From Akkermansia sp. (lineage in GTDB: Bacteria > Verrucomicrobiota > Verrucomicrobiia > Verrucomicrobiales > Akkermansiaceae), in contig JAIFNK010000264.1 in assembly GCA_020047775.1 (NCBI GenBank), positions 1 through 5,338 of the forward strand: a stretch of 5,338 nucleotides of DNA, in the 5' to 3' direction. The notes under the pieces are model-generated. The model was not told the DNA's origin, did no database searches, and saw only the letters and a program-made list of their open reading frames with translations. The position numbers were made by a program, and so were the translations under genes. The first letter of the stretch is position 1. The number at the start of each line of letters is the position of its first letter. This document shows, piece after piece, positions 1 through 5,252 of the stretch.

Positions 1-605
1 TCGCGTTGATCGTCTCCGGCGGGCACACGTTGTTGCTCGATGTGGAGAGTCCAGGACGCTACCGCAAGCTCGGCGGTACCCGCGACGACGCCGCCGGCGA
101 GGCTTACGACAAGGTGGGGAAAATGCTCGGACTGGCCTACCCCGGTGGCCCGGAAATCGAAAAAGCCGCCCGCCGCGGGAATCCGAAAGCCTATGATTTC
201 CCCCGCTCGATGCTGCACGACCCGCACCTGGATTTTTCGTTCTCCGGGCTGAAAACCGCCGTGCTCTACACGCTCCAGAAGGAAAATGGCGAACTCCCGG
301 TGGCGGATCTCGCCGCCTCGTTCCAGCAGGCGGTCATTGAGATACTTGTCCGCAAGACCCTGCGGGCTGCCAGGGAAACCGGGCGTGAACGCATCGCACT
401 GTCCGGCGGAGTCAGTCTCAATCAGGCGCTCCGCCAGGCGTTCCAGCAGGCCGGGGCCGAGAACGGGCTGGAAATCCGCGTCGCCACTCCGGTGTTCTGC
501 ACGGACAATGCGGCGATGATCGCCTTCGCCGCCTTGCTGCGCCACCTCGCGGGGGAGAGCTCGTCCTTGGAAGGTGACATCCACCCGAATTTACCGCTGG
601 TCTGA
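1..605 (+). CDS. tsaD: TsaD, tRNA N6-adenosine threonylcarbamoyltransferase (5' end missing)
   Basis: This is the C-terminal part (about 200 residues; the family is usually about 340) of the Kae1/Qri7/YgjD family protein. With TsaB and TsaE it transfers the threonylcarbamoyl group from threonylcarbamoyl-AMP to A37 of ANN-decoding tRNAs in the cytosol. The reading frame is open at the left edge (first full codon at 3), so the gene starts outside the window and the TTG at 6 is an internal Leu. Visible family motifs, in order: VSGGHT (12-29), TRDDAAGEAYDKVG then YPGGP (78-155), FSFSGLKTA (234-260), GGVSLN in the nucleotide-binding region where most homologues have GGVAAN (405-422), and CTDNAAMIA with the metal-ligand Asp (498-524). 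All the expected C-terminal motifs are present and the stop at 603-605 is in the normal place, so the gene looks intact. The HAD gene follows after 34 bases with no terminator-like hairpin between them. Confidence 0.96.
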   Translation, partial: ALIVSGGHTLLLDVESPGRYRKLGGTRDDAAGEAYDKVGKMLGLAYPGGPEIEKAARRGNPKAYDFPRSMLHDPHLDFSFSGLKTAVLYTLQKENGELPVADLAASFQQAVIEILVRKTLRAARETGRERIALSGGVSLNQALRQAFQQAGAENGLEIRVATPVFCTDNAAMIAFAALLRHLAGESSSLEGDIHPNLPLV

Positions 606-639
606 ATCAAGCCCTTGTGGTTTCAATAGCTCACTACCG

Positions 640-1278
640 ATGACCTACAAAACCTTGGTTTTTGATTTCGACGGCACCATCGCCGACACGCTCGGCGAGA
701 CCCGCCTGATTTTTAACCGGATCGCCCCAGATTACGGCATCCGGCAGGTGGCCGAGCATGAGCTGGACCAGCTCCGCCACCTCTCGCTCAAGGACCTGCT
801 CGACCATCTCAAGATCCCGAAGCGCCGCGTCCCGGCGCTGATTACCCGCGGCACCACGATGATGCGTGGGAATATCACCCAGCTCCAGCTCATCGATGGC
901 ATGCCGGAGGTGCTCGTCGAGCTGCGCCGCCATGTCCGCAGCTTCGGGATCCTCACTTCGAACGCCACGGCGAACGTCGATCTTTTCCTGCGCACCCACG
1001 GGCTGCGCGAGCAGTTCGATTTCATTTCCTCCACCTCCAAGCTCACCGGCAAGGCCAAGCACCTGCGGGCGATCCGCAAGACGTTCTCGCTGGAAAACGA
1101 GGAACTGCTCTACATCGGCGACGAGCTGCGCGACGTGAAGGCATCGCAAAAAGCCGGCATCCCGATCGCCGCCGTTAGCTGGGGCTTCAATTCCCGCCAA
1201 TCGCTGGCCGCCGCGAAGCCGGACTACCTGTTCGACCGTCCGTCGGATTTCCTGACCCTGCTCAACCCGGCGGAGTGA
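640..1278 (+). CDS. HAD-superfamily (subfamily IA) phosphatase, phosphoglycolate phosphatase-like
   Basis: A cytosolic haloacid-dehalogenase-type hydrolase of 212 residues. Motif I is DFDGT, with nucleophile Asp9 and general acid/base Asp11. A helical C1-type cap lies at about 15-85. Motif II is LTSNAT (Thr106/Ser107), the motif III Lys is at 138 or 140 in TGKAK, and motif IV is GDELRD (Asp161, Asp165), followed by the usual KAGIPIAAVSWGF stretch. All catalytic residues are present, so it should be an active Mg-dependent phosphatase. The cap and motif IV resemble phosphoglycolate phosphatase (Gph) and related HAD-IA enzymes, but the substrate cannot be read from sequence; the protein is shorter than E. 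coli Gph (about 250). The ATG at 640 is chosen because the conserved TLVFDFDGT strand begins five codons later. The frame is open further upstream into tsaD, but that extension has no family character. No Shine-Dalgarno sequence precedes the start. It may be translated from a transcript shared with tsaD. Confidence 0.93.
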   Translation: MTYKTLVFDFDGTIADTLGETRLIFNRIAPDYGIRQVAEHELDQLRHLSLKDLLDHLKIPKRRVPALITRGTTMMRGNITQLQLIDGMPEVLVELRRHVRSFGILTSNATANVDLFLRTHGLREQFDFISSTSKLTGKAKHLRAIRKTFSLENEELLYIGDELRDVKASQKAGIPIAAVSWGFNSRQSLAAAKPDYLFDRPSDFLTLLNPAE

Positions 1279-1288
1279 AATCAGCGGG

Positions 1289-1318
1289 TTGACAGCGGCA
1301 TCCGGAGCGGGGCAACCT
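1289..1318 (+). promoter_or_regulatory. Putative promoter of the OmpA-like gene (-35 TTGACA, weak -10)
   Basis: A perfect TTGACA (1289-1294) is followed by an 18-base spacer and CAACCT (1313-1318), which keeps only the second-position A and final T of TATAAT. The hexamer ends six bases before the ATG at 1325, so transcription would begin at or next to the A of the start codon. The TTG of the -35 could be misread as a start codon in the same frame. The call rests on the exact -35 and on similar layouts at 3570-3598 and 5219-5247; the -10 is weak. Confidence 0.42.
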
Positions 1319-1324
1319 CCGCCC

Positions 1325-2506
1325 ATGTCGGATGAGAAAGCCCCCAGGGAAGATGGAGAAACGGCCGAGGCCGAAACGAACGATGTCGTCGTTGCCGGAC
1401 CAGCCTCCAAATCCAGTCTCCCGCCGGCCGTTGCGCTGGCGTTTGTGATCATCGCCCTGCTCGGCGTGCTCATCGTGATGGTGCTCAAGAACAGTTCCTT
1501 TCTCCGGTCCAACTCAAGTCCGGACCTCTCCGCGCTTCAGGCGGAAGCAAACGCGCTGCGCAGCGAATACAACAACCAACGGATCGCCATGGGACTGCGG
1601 CCGATCGAAGGCACCTCGGAACCGATCGAGGAAATCGCCGGTCGCGTGAAAAAGGATGCCGACGCGCTGGTCGCGCTGGCCGGGAGCTATCAGAAACTTC
1701 TTGCCGAAAAGGACAACGAGCTGACCGCGCGGAACGCCGAGATCCTGCGCTCGGAAAAACTCCGCGCCGCGCTCACCGCGGAAAACTCGCGGATCCAGAG
1801 TGATATGCAGCGCGCTTTGGTCGGTGCGTCGGACATCGAGATGCTCCGCCGGGATCTGGTGGACGTCAAAGCCCAGCGCGACGCGCTTGCCGCGGAGCTC
1901 AAGGAGGTGCGCGAGAAAATGCTCACCATGAGTGCCGGTGTCTCGCCGGATGACTACGCCGGCCTCAAGCGCCGCTTCGAGGAGACGCTCCGCGCCAAGG
2001 AGTTCTTCGAGGCCCGCGTGAAGGATCTGGAAGGGGATCTCACGAAGGCCAGGCTCTTCGCCCGCTCGGAAAACGAACTGCTCCCCGCCGCCGTGGAGCT
2101 GTTCCGCAGCTTGCGGCAGCTGCAAGGCAAGATGGATTCGGAAATCTCCTCCGCCTACAGCGCGCTTGGTGTGAGCCTCGGCGCGAACGTCGTGCAGACG
2201 CTTAATTTCGCCACCGGCTCCAGTGCCCTGGCTCCTGCCGATGACGCGGCGATCCGCGCCCTGGTCGATGCCATCCCGGATGGCGACCTCCTCCTCGCGG
2301 TCGGCTACGCATCGGAAACCGGAAACGTCGATGCCAATCAGACCTTGTCGTCGGACCGGGCCACGGCTGCGGCGCAATTGATCACCAACATCAAGCGACC
2401 GGAGCAGCTCACCCAGGCGGTCTATCTCGGCCAGACGTCCCGTTTCAGCAGCCGCGTCCCCGAGCGCAACCAGATCGTCGAAATCTGGCACATCCGGAAG
2501 AAGTGA
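1325..2506 (+). CDS. Membrane-anchored coiled-coil protein with C-terminal OmpA-like domain
   Basis: A 393-residue protein. An acidic cytoplasmic tail (1-32) is followed by one transmembrane helix (about 34-54). A long charged, Ala/Glu/Arg/Leu-rich coiled-coil region runs from about 66 to 248. The C-terminal OmpA-like domain (about 285-390) shows LNFATGSSAL, VGYASETG, NQTLSSDRA and RNQIVEIWHI. Family knowledge: such domains bind the diaminopimelate of peptidoglycan, so the protein probably spans from the inner membrane to the cell wall. In E. coli OmpA the ligand pair is Asp271 and Arg286. Here the Arg is kept (Arg345) but the Asp position is Ser330. The layout recalls MotB-type stators and other envelope tethers, but no MotA/ExbB-like partner is next to it and no conserved Asp is seen in the helix, so a motor role is not supported. 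ATG 1325 is preferred over the in-frame TTG at 1289, which forms part of a -35-like hexamer. The gene is convergent with the transporter, 24 bases from stop to stop. Confidence 0.88.
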   Translation: MSDEKAPREDGETAEAETNDVVVAGPASKSSLPPAVALAFVIIALLGVLIVMVLKNSSFLRSNSSPDLSALQAEANALRSEYNNQRIAMGLRPIEGTSEPIEEIAGRVKKDADALVALAGSYQKLLAEKDNELTARNAEILRSEKLRAALTAENSRIQSDMQRALVGASDIEMLRRDLVDVKAQRDALAAELKEVREKMLTMSAGVSPDDYAGLKRRFEETLRAKEFFEARVKDLEGDLTKARLFARSENELLPAAVELFRSLRQLQGKMDSEISSAYSALGVSLGANVVQTLNFATGSSALAPADDAAIRALVDAIPDGDLLLAVGYASETGNVDANQTLSSDRATAAAQLITNIKRPEQLTQAVYLGQTSRFSSRVPERNQIVEIWHIRKK

Positions 2507-2530
2507 TTCGCCGTTAGCGCGCACCGTCTA

Positions 2531-3484
2531 TCAAACCGGACCCGCTGGAGGCAACAAGGGCGGGCGTTTCCACTGCATGAGCACGTTCGCCCCGAAGATC
2601 AGTGTGCCGCCGACGAACATTGATGCGGAGATGGATTCGTTCGGATAGTTGCCGCCGATGAACGCTCCGAGCATGGCGGGAAGGAAAAGCACATAGATCC
2701 CGGTGAAAACCGGCTCGGTGGTATAGATGAGTCCGGCCTCGGTTGCCGACACGCGTGGCTGCCAGATATTCATGAGCAGATAGGCCCCAACCGAGCAGAA
2801 AAGCGCCAGGCATGCGATGATCACGAAGGATTGTAATGACGCCCCGGCGGCAACACAGGTCGCCATGTCGGGAGCAACGATGACGGTGACCGGCACAAAG
2901 AGTACGGCGATGCCGAGAAACATGACGAAGGTGACCGCGGTGCCGCGATTGCCCCCGAAACGAGGGTTTTCCAAAGCGAGGATCTGGAAGGTGAAGAGGA
3001 ATGCCGCGCACAGGGTTTCGATTTCCCCACGCCCGAGATTGAGGTTTCCCGGTCGCAAGCCGGATAGGATCGCTCCGCCCGCGATCACCATGAGGGTGGC
3101 GGCGATGACGCGTGCGCCGGGTGCCCGCCGCAAGCGCAGGCACGCCCAGAGCGGCAGGAAAACGCAGTAGGCCTGAGTTAGAAAAGCCGAGGTGGATGCC
3201 TCGGTGTAAGCCAGTGAATCCGCTTGCAGCCACATCCCGACACCGCCCCATAGCGCCAGGATCAAGCCCTGGTGAACTTCATTTCGTGTCGGCAGTTTCC
3301 GACCGACGACAAACGGCAGCAGCATCAAGGCGCCCAGTCCGAAGCGGGCGAACTGCATCCACGAGGCGAGAAACACGCTCGATGCTCCCGGAAGCCGCGC
3401 GGCTTGCTCCACGTGCAGGACTTTTACCAATGGAAAACTCACCGCCCACAAGGCGCAGGCGACAATGAGGAGGAAAACAGGCAT
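2531..3484 (-). CDS. EamA/DMT-superfamily transporter (drug/metabolite exporter type)
   Basis: A 317-residue inner-membrane protein with two tandem EamA repeats. The first repeat has helices at about 2-21, 37-60, 72-90, 96-116 and 124-142; the second at about 155-172, 184-205, 219-240, 247-270 and 285-303. Typical family stretches are ALWAVSFPLVK in helix 1, ARFGLGALMLLP, the SLAYTEASTSAFLTQ stretch at the repeat-1 core and its counterpart SATEAGLIYTTEPVF in repeat 2, then GGTLIFGANVL. Length and topology match the usual ten-helix DMT members (about 300 residues). These export or take up small metabolites, amino acids or drugs; nothing in the sequence gives the substrate. ATG at 3484 (reading leftward) is chosen because it puts MPVFLLIVACALWA directly at helix 1. 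The open frame continues upstream for about 80 codons, but that part is Arg/Pro-rich, lacks family character and would overlap the divergent gene. No Shine-Dalgarno sequence is seen. It is divergent from the metallophosphoesterase gene. Confidence 0.93.
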   Translation of the reverse strand: MPVFLLIVACALWAVSFPLVKVLHVEQAARLPGASSVFLASWMQFARFGLGALMLLPFVVGRKLPTRNEVHQGLILALWGGVGMWLQADSLAYTEASTSAFLTQAYCVFLPLWACLRLRRAPGARVIAATLMVIAGGAILSGLRPGNLNLGRGEIETLCAAFLFTFQILALENPRFGGNRGTAVTFVMFLGIAVLFVPVTVIVAPDMATCVAAGASLQSFVIIACLALFCSVGAYLLMNIWQPRVSATEAGLIYTTEPVFTGIYVLFLPAMLGAFIGGNYPNESISASMFVGGTLIFGANVLMQWKRPPLLPPAGPV

Positions 3485-3531
3485 GGACAGGCGGAGACCA
3501 TGCCGCACTCCACGAATCCGGCAAGCAATTC

Positions 3532-3567
3532 CACGGACCACGAGGGGCAGGGGACTCGCAGTCCGTG
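3532..3567. repeat. Imperfect inverted repeat in the divergent spacer
   Basis: The outer arms CACGGAC (3532-3538) and GTCCGTG (3561-3567) are perfect complements of 7 bp. Inside them CGAG (3541-3544) pairs with CTCG (3555-3558). A symmetric CA/CA mismatch separates the two stems, and the loop is 10 bases (3545-3554). The dyad lies between the transporter start (3484, minus strand) and the putative -35 at 3570 of the plus-strand gene. It could be an operator shared by the two divergent genes, or a hairpin in the transporter's 5' leader. I cannot tell which. Confidence 0.5.
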
Positions 3568-3569
3568 CC

Positions 3570-3598
3570 TTGCTATCCCGCACGGGAAACGCCAGTGT
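3570..3598 (+). promoter_or_regulatory. Putative promoter of the metallophosphoesterase gene
   Basis: TTGCTA (3570-3575), a 17-base spacer and CAGTGT (3593-3598), ending seven bases before the ATG at 3606. The spacer contains the short perfect dyad TCCCG-CA-CGGGA (3576-3587), and the CGGGAA arm can also pair with TTCCCG at 3598-3603 next to the start codon. Both hexamers are imperfect. The call rests mainly on geometry shared with two other genes in the window. Confidence 0.33.
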
Positions 3599-3605
3599 TC
3601 CCGCG

Positions 3606-5138
3606 ATGACTGGATTCATGCAAAACAGGCGGCGATTTCTCACCGGCACAAGCGCCTGGCTTGGGGCCTCCGCGCTCGGCCTCGGGGCGGGGGAGGGCGG
3701 GACTAAAACCATTTCTCTTTTCCACACCACCGATCTCCACGGTCACATCCTGCCCACGAAGACCTACGGCGGCGTGCCGGACGTCGGCGGATTCGCCCGT
3801 TGTGCCTCGTGCATCCGGCAGTGGCGCAGGGATTCGCCGGACTCGCTGCTGCTCGACATCGGCGATGTCTATCAAGGCACCGCCGAAAGCCTCATGAACG
3901 GCGGCCAGTTGATGATCGGTCTCTTCAACCGCCTCGGTTACGACGCCTGGACTCTCGGGAACCATGACTTCGACTGGGGCCCGGAGTGCCTTGAATCCAA
4001 TCTCAGCCTCTCAAAATCCCCGATCCTGACCGGTAATCTCGAACTCGGCGGAAAATCACCCGGCTCGCTCGAAGGCGCTTGGAAAGCCGTGAAACCCTGG
4101 GTGATGAAAGAAGTCGGCGGATTCCGCATCGCGCTGATAGGCCTGGTCACGCCGGGGCTACCCTACTGGCTTGCCCCGGAAACCCTCGGCGGTGTTTCCC
4201 CGACCAATCCGGCGGAATCCCTCAGGCGCTCGCTCGCCGAGGCCCGCGCCGCGAAGGCGGATGCCATCGTCGTCATGGGCCACATGGGGTGGCGGAATGA
4301 CGATGACTTCGCGAACCCGGTCCGTGAAATTCTCAAGGCAAACGAAGGGGTGGATGTTTTTCTAGCAGGTCACACCCACCAGAACAAACCGGCGTGGGAA
4401 CTCGGCAGCGTGCTTTGTTCGCAGGCCGGCTATTACGGGATCAACTGCGGGCGCGTGGACCTCACCTTCGACCTCGCCTCCCGCAAGCTCGTCCAGCGCC
4501 GTGCCTTTGCCATGCTGATGGACGAGCGCTTCGCCCTCGATCCCGTCGTGATGGAACTCGCGCAACCGGATCTCAAAAAGGCCGGTGAACAAATGGCCCG
4601 CAAGCTCGGCACGGCAACACAAGTCATCGACGGCAAGGGCCGCGGCAACCGCCTCTCCCGGCTCTTCTGCGAGTTTTTCAGCGAGGCTCTCCAGCGCAAC
4701 GGGACTCCGGTGGATGGTGTTTTCCACGGCACTTTCGGCACCGGCGACGTCGCGGCGGGCGAGATCACTGTCGCGGACTGTTGGAAAATGCTGCCTTACG
4801 AGAACCTGCTTTCCATCGTCGAGGTCAGCGCCACCGAGCTGATTGAAATCGTTCGCGAAGACCGCAAGGAGTATCCTTCCGACCGCACGCTTTGGCCTTT
4901 CGAGCTGGATTTGGACCGCCAGGGCAAGCCCCGGCGGTTCCTTTTCAAAGGCGAACCAGTCGCCGCCGACCGCCGGTTCAAGGTCGGCATGAACAGCTAT
5001 GACGCCCAGTCCGGTGGTCGGAAACTCCTGCGCCTGCGGGACATCGCCGCCGCTCCGTCCGCCAAGCGGGTGACCACAGGGATCGATACCCGCAGCGCGT
5101 TGATCGACGGCATCCTCAATCGCAGGGAAATCTCCTGA
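3606..5138 (+). CDS. Tat-exported 5'-nucleotidase/UshA-type metallophosphoesterase
   Basis: A 510-residue periplasmic hydrolase. The N-terminus has a twin-arginine motif NRRRFLT (7-13) and a short hydrophobic stretch, so it is probably exported folded by Tat. The calcineurin-like domain (about 35-300) has the full di-metal set: DLH (Asp43, His45), IGDVYQGT (Asp87), GNHDFDWG (Asn119, His120), MGHMG (His226) and AGHTH (His256, His258). A 5'-nucleotidase C-terminal domain follows (about 335-500), with GEITVADCWKMLPYEN and NSYDAQSGG. That domain is diverged: the usual NGGGIR substrate loop is HGTFGT at 374-379, losing the Arg, and the usual NxFxAxGGDG is NSYDAQSGGRK at 463-473. Family members hydrolyse nucleotides, UDP-sugars, 2',3'-cyclic nucleotides or sulfur esters; here the metal site looks active but the substrate is open. 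The start could be ATG 3606 or ATG 3618 (506 residues); both keep the Tat motif. I chose 3606 because it fits the promoter spacing. No Shine-Dalgarno sequence is seen before either ATG. Confidence 0.92.
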   Translation: MTGFMQNRRRFLTGTSAWLGASALGLGAGEGGTKTISLFHTTDLHGHILPTKTYGGVPDVGGFARCASCIRQWRRDSPDSLLLDIGDVYQGTAESLMNGGQLMIGLFNRLGYDAWTLGNHDFDWGPECLESNLSLSKSPILTGNLELGGKSPGSLEGAWKAVKPWVMKEVGGFRIALIGLVTPGLPYWLAPETLGGVSPTNPAESLRRSLAEARAAKADAIVVMGHMGWRNDDDFANPVREILKANEGVDVFLAGHTHQNKPAWELGSVLCSQAGYYGINCGRVDLTFDLASRKLVQRRAFAMLMDERFALDPVVMELAQPDLKKAGEQMARKLGTATQVIDGKGRGNRLSRLFCEFFSEALQRNGTPVDGVFHGTFGTGDVAAGEITVADCWKMLPYENLLSIVEVSATELIEIVREDRKEYPSDRTLWPFELDLDRQGKPRRFLFKGEPVAADRRFKVGMNSYDAQSGGRKLLRLRDIAAAPSAKRVTTGIDTRSALIDGILNRREIS

Positions 5139-5167
5139 CAAGGGCAGGGGACGTCTCTTCCCATCAT

Positions 5168-5188
5168 GCATGGACGCGACGTCCATGC
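5168..5188. repeat. Perfect 9-bp hairpin after the metallophosphoesterase gene
   Basis: GCATGGACG (5168-5176) and CGTCCATGC (5180-5188) are exact complements around a 3-base CGA loop, 30 bases after the stop at 5138. No T-run follows, so it is not a classical intrinsic terminator. It may still act as a 3'-end hairpin or be a dispersed REP-like element. Part of its right arm can pair instead with GGACGTC at 5149-5155. Confidence 0.5.
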
Positions 5189-5203
5189 CCCCGATCCTGA
5201 AAT

Positions 5204-5230
5204 TTCACGCTTTCTTCATTGGCATTTCAC
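5204..5230 (+). promoter_or_regulatory. Cre-tag-like array of three TTCAC half-sites (predicted CreB binding site)
   Basis: Three direct half-sites occur at an exact 11-base period: TTCAC (5204-5208), TTCAT (5215-5219) and TTCAC (5226-5230), with 6 bases between each pair. The outer two share the longer ATTTCACG. Established knowledge: the E. coli CreB target is TTCAC-n6-TTCAC, and the related Aeromonas BlrA target (blr-tag) has the same form. The array begins 49 bases before the ATG of a CreB-like gene. Its last two half-sites flank the putative -35 and end 11 bases before the putative -10, the class II position used by OmpR/PhoB-family activators. Autoregulation is inferred. Confidence 0.62.
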
Positions 5231-5247
5231 GGGGACGGGCTCAACTC
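5219..5247 (+). promoter_or_regulatory. Putative promoter of the creB-like gene
   Basis: TTGGCA (5219-5224, five of six to consensus), a 17-base spacer and CAACTC (5242-5247), ending five bases before the ATG at 5253. The -10 is poor, as expected for a promoter that depends on an activator bound at the overlapping TTCAC array. Transcription would start at or very near the start codon. Confidence 0.4.
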
Positions 5248-5252
5248 AAGCA

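Noticed and set aside
606..639. A promoter directly before the HAD gene
   Set aside because: TAGCTC at 627-632 sits at the right distance from the ATG, but no TTGnnA-like -35 lies 16-18 bases upstream. Co-transcription with tsaD is at least as likely.
1289..1324. TTG at 1289 as the start of the OmpA-like protein (12 extra residues)
   Set aside because: The TTG belongs to a perfect TTGACA hexamer, has no ribosome binding site, and ATG 1325 in the same frame begins a normal cytoplasmic tail.
634..1512. Long minus-strand open frames at 634-1512, 1514-2524 and 4362-5186
   Set aside because: They lie opposite well-supported genes, have Arg/Gly/Ala-rich low-information translations and no recognisable motifs; this is expected of the reverse strand in GC-rich coding DNA.
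2507..2530. Bidirectional terminator between the convergent OmpA-like and transporter genes
   Set aside because: The 24-base gap contains no convincing inverted repeat and no T-run on either strand.
3465..3605. N-terminal extension of the metallophosphoesterase from ATG 3465
   Set aside because: It would put about 47 Arg-rich residues in front of a clear twin-arginine signal, which should be near the N-terminus, and would overlap the transporter gene.
3485..3730. N-terminal extension of the transporter up to 3730
   Set aside because: The extension is Arg/Pro-rich without membrane or family character and would overlap the start of the divergent hydrolase gene. The family begins at helix 1 right after ATG 3484.
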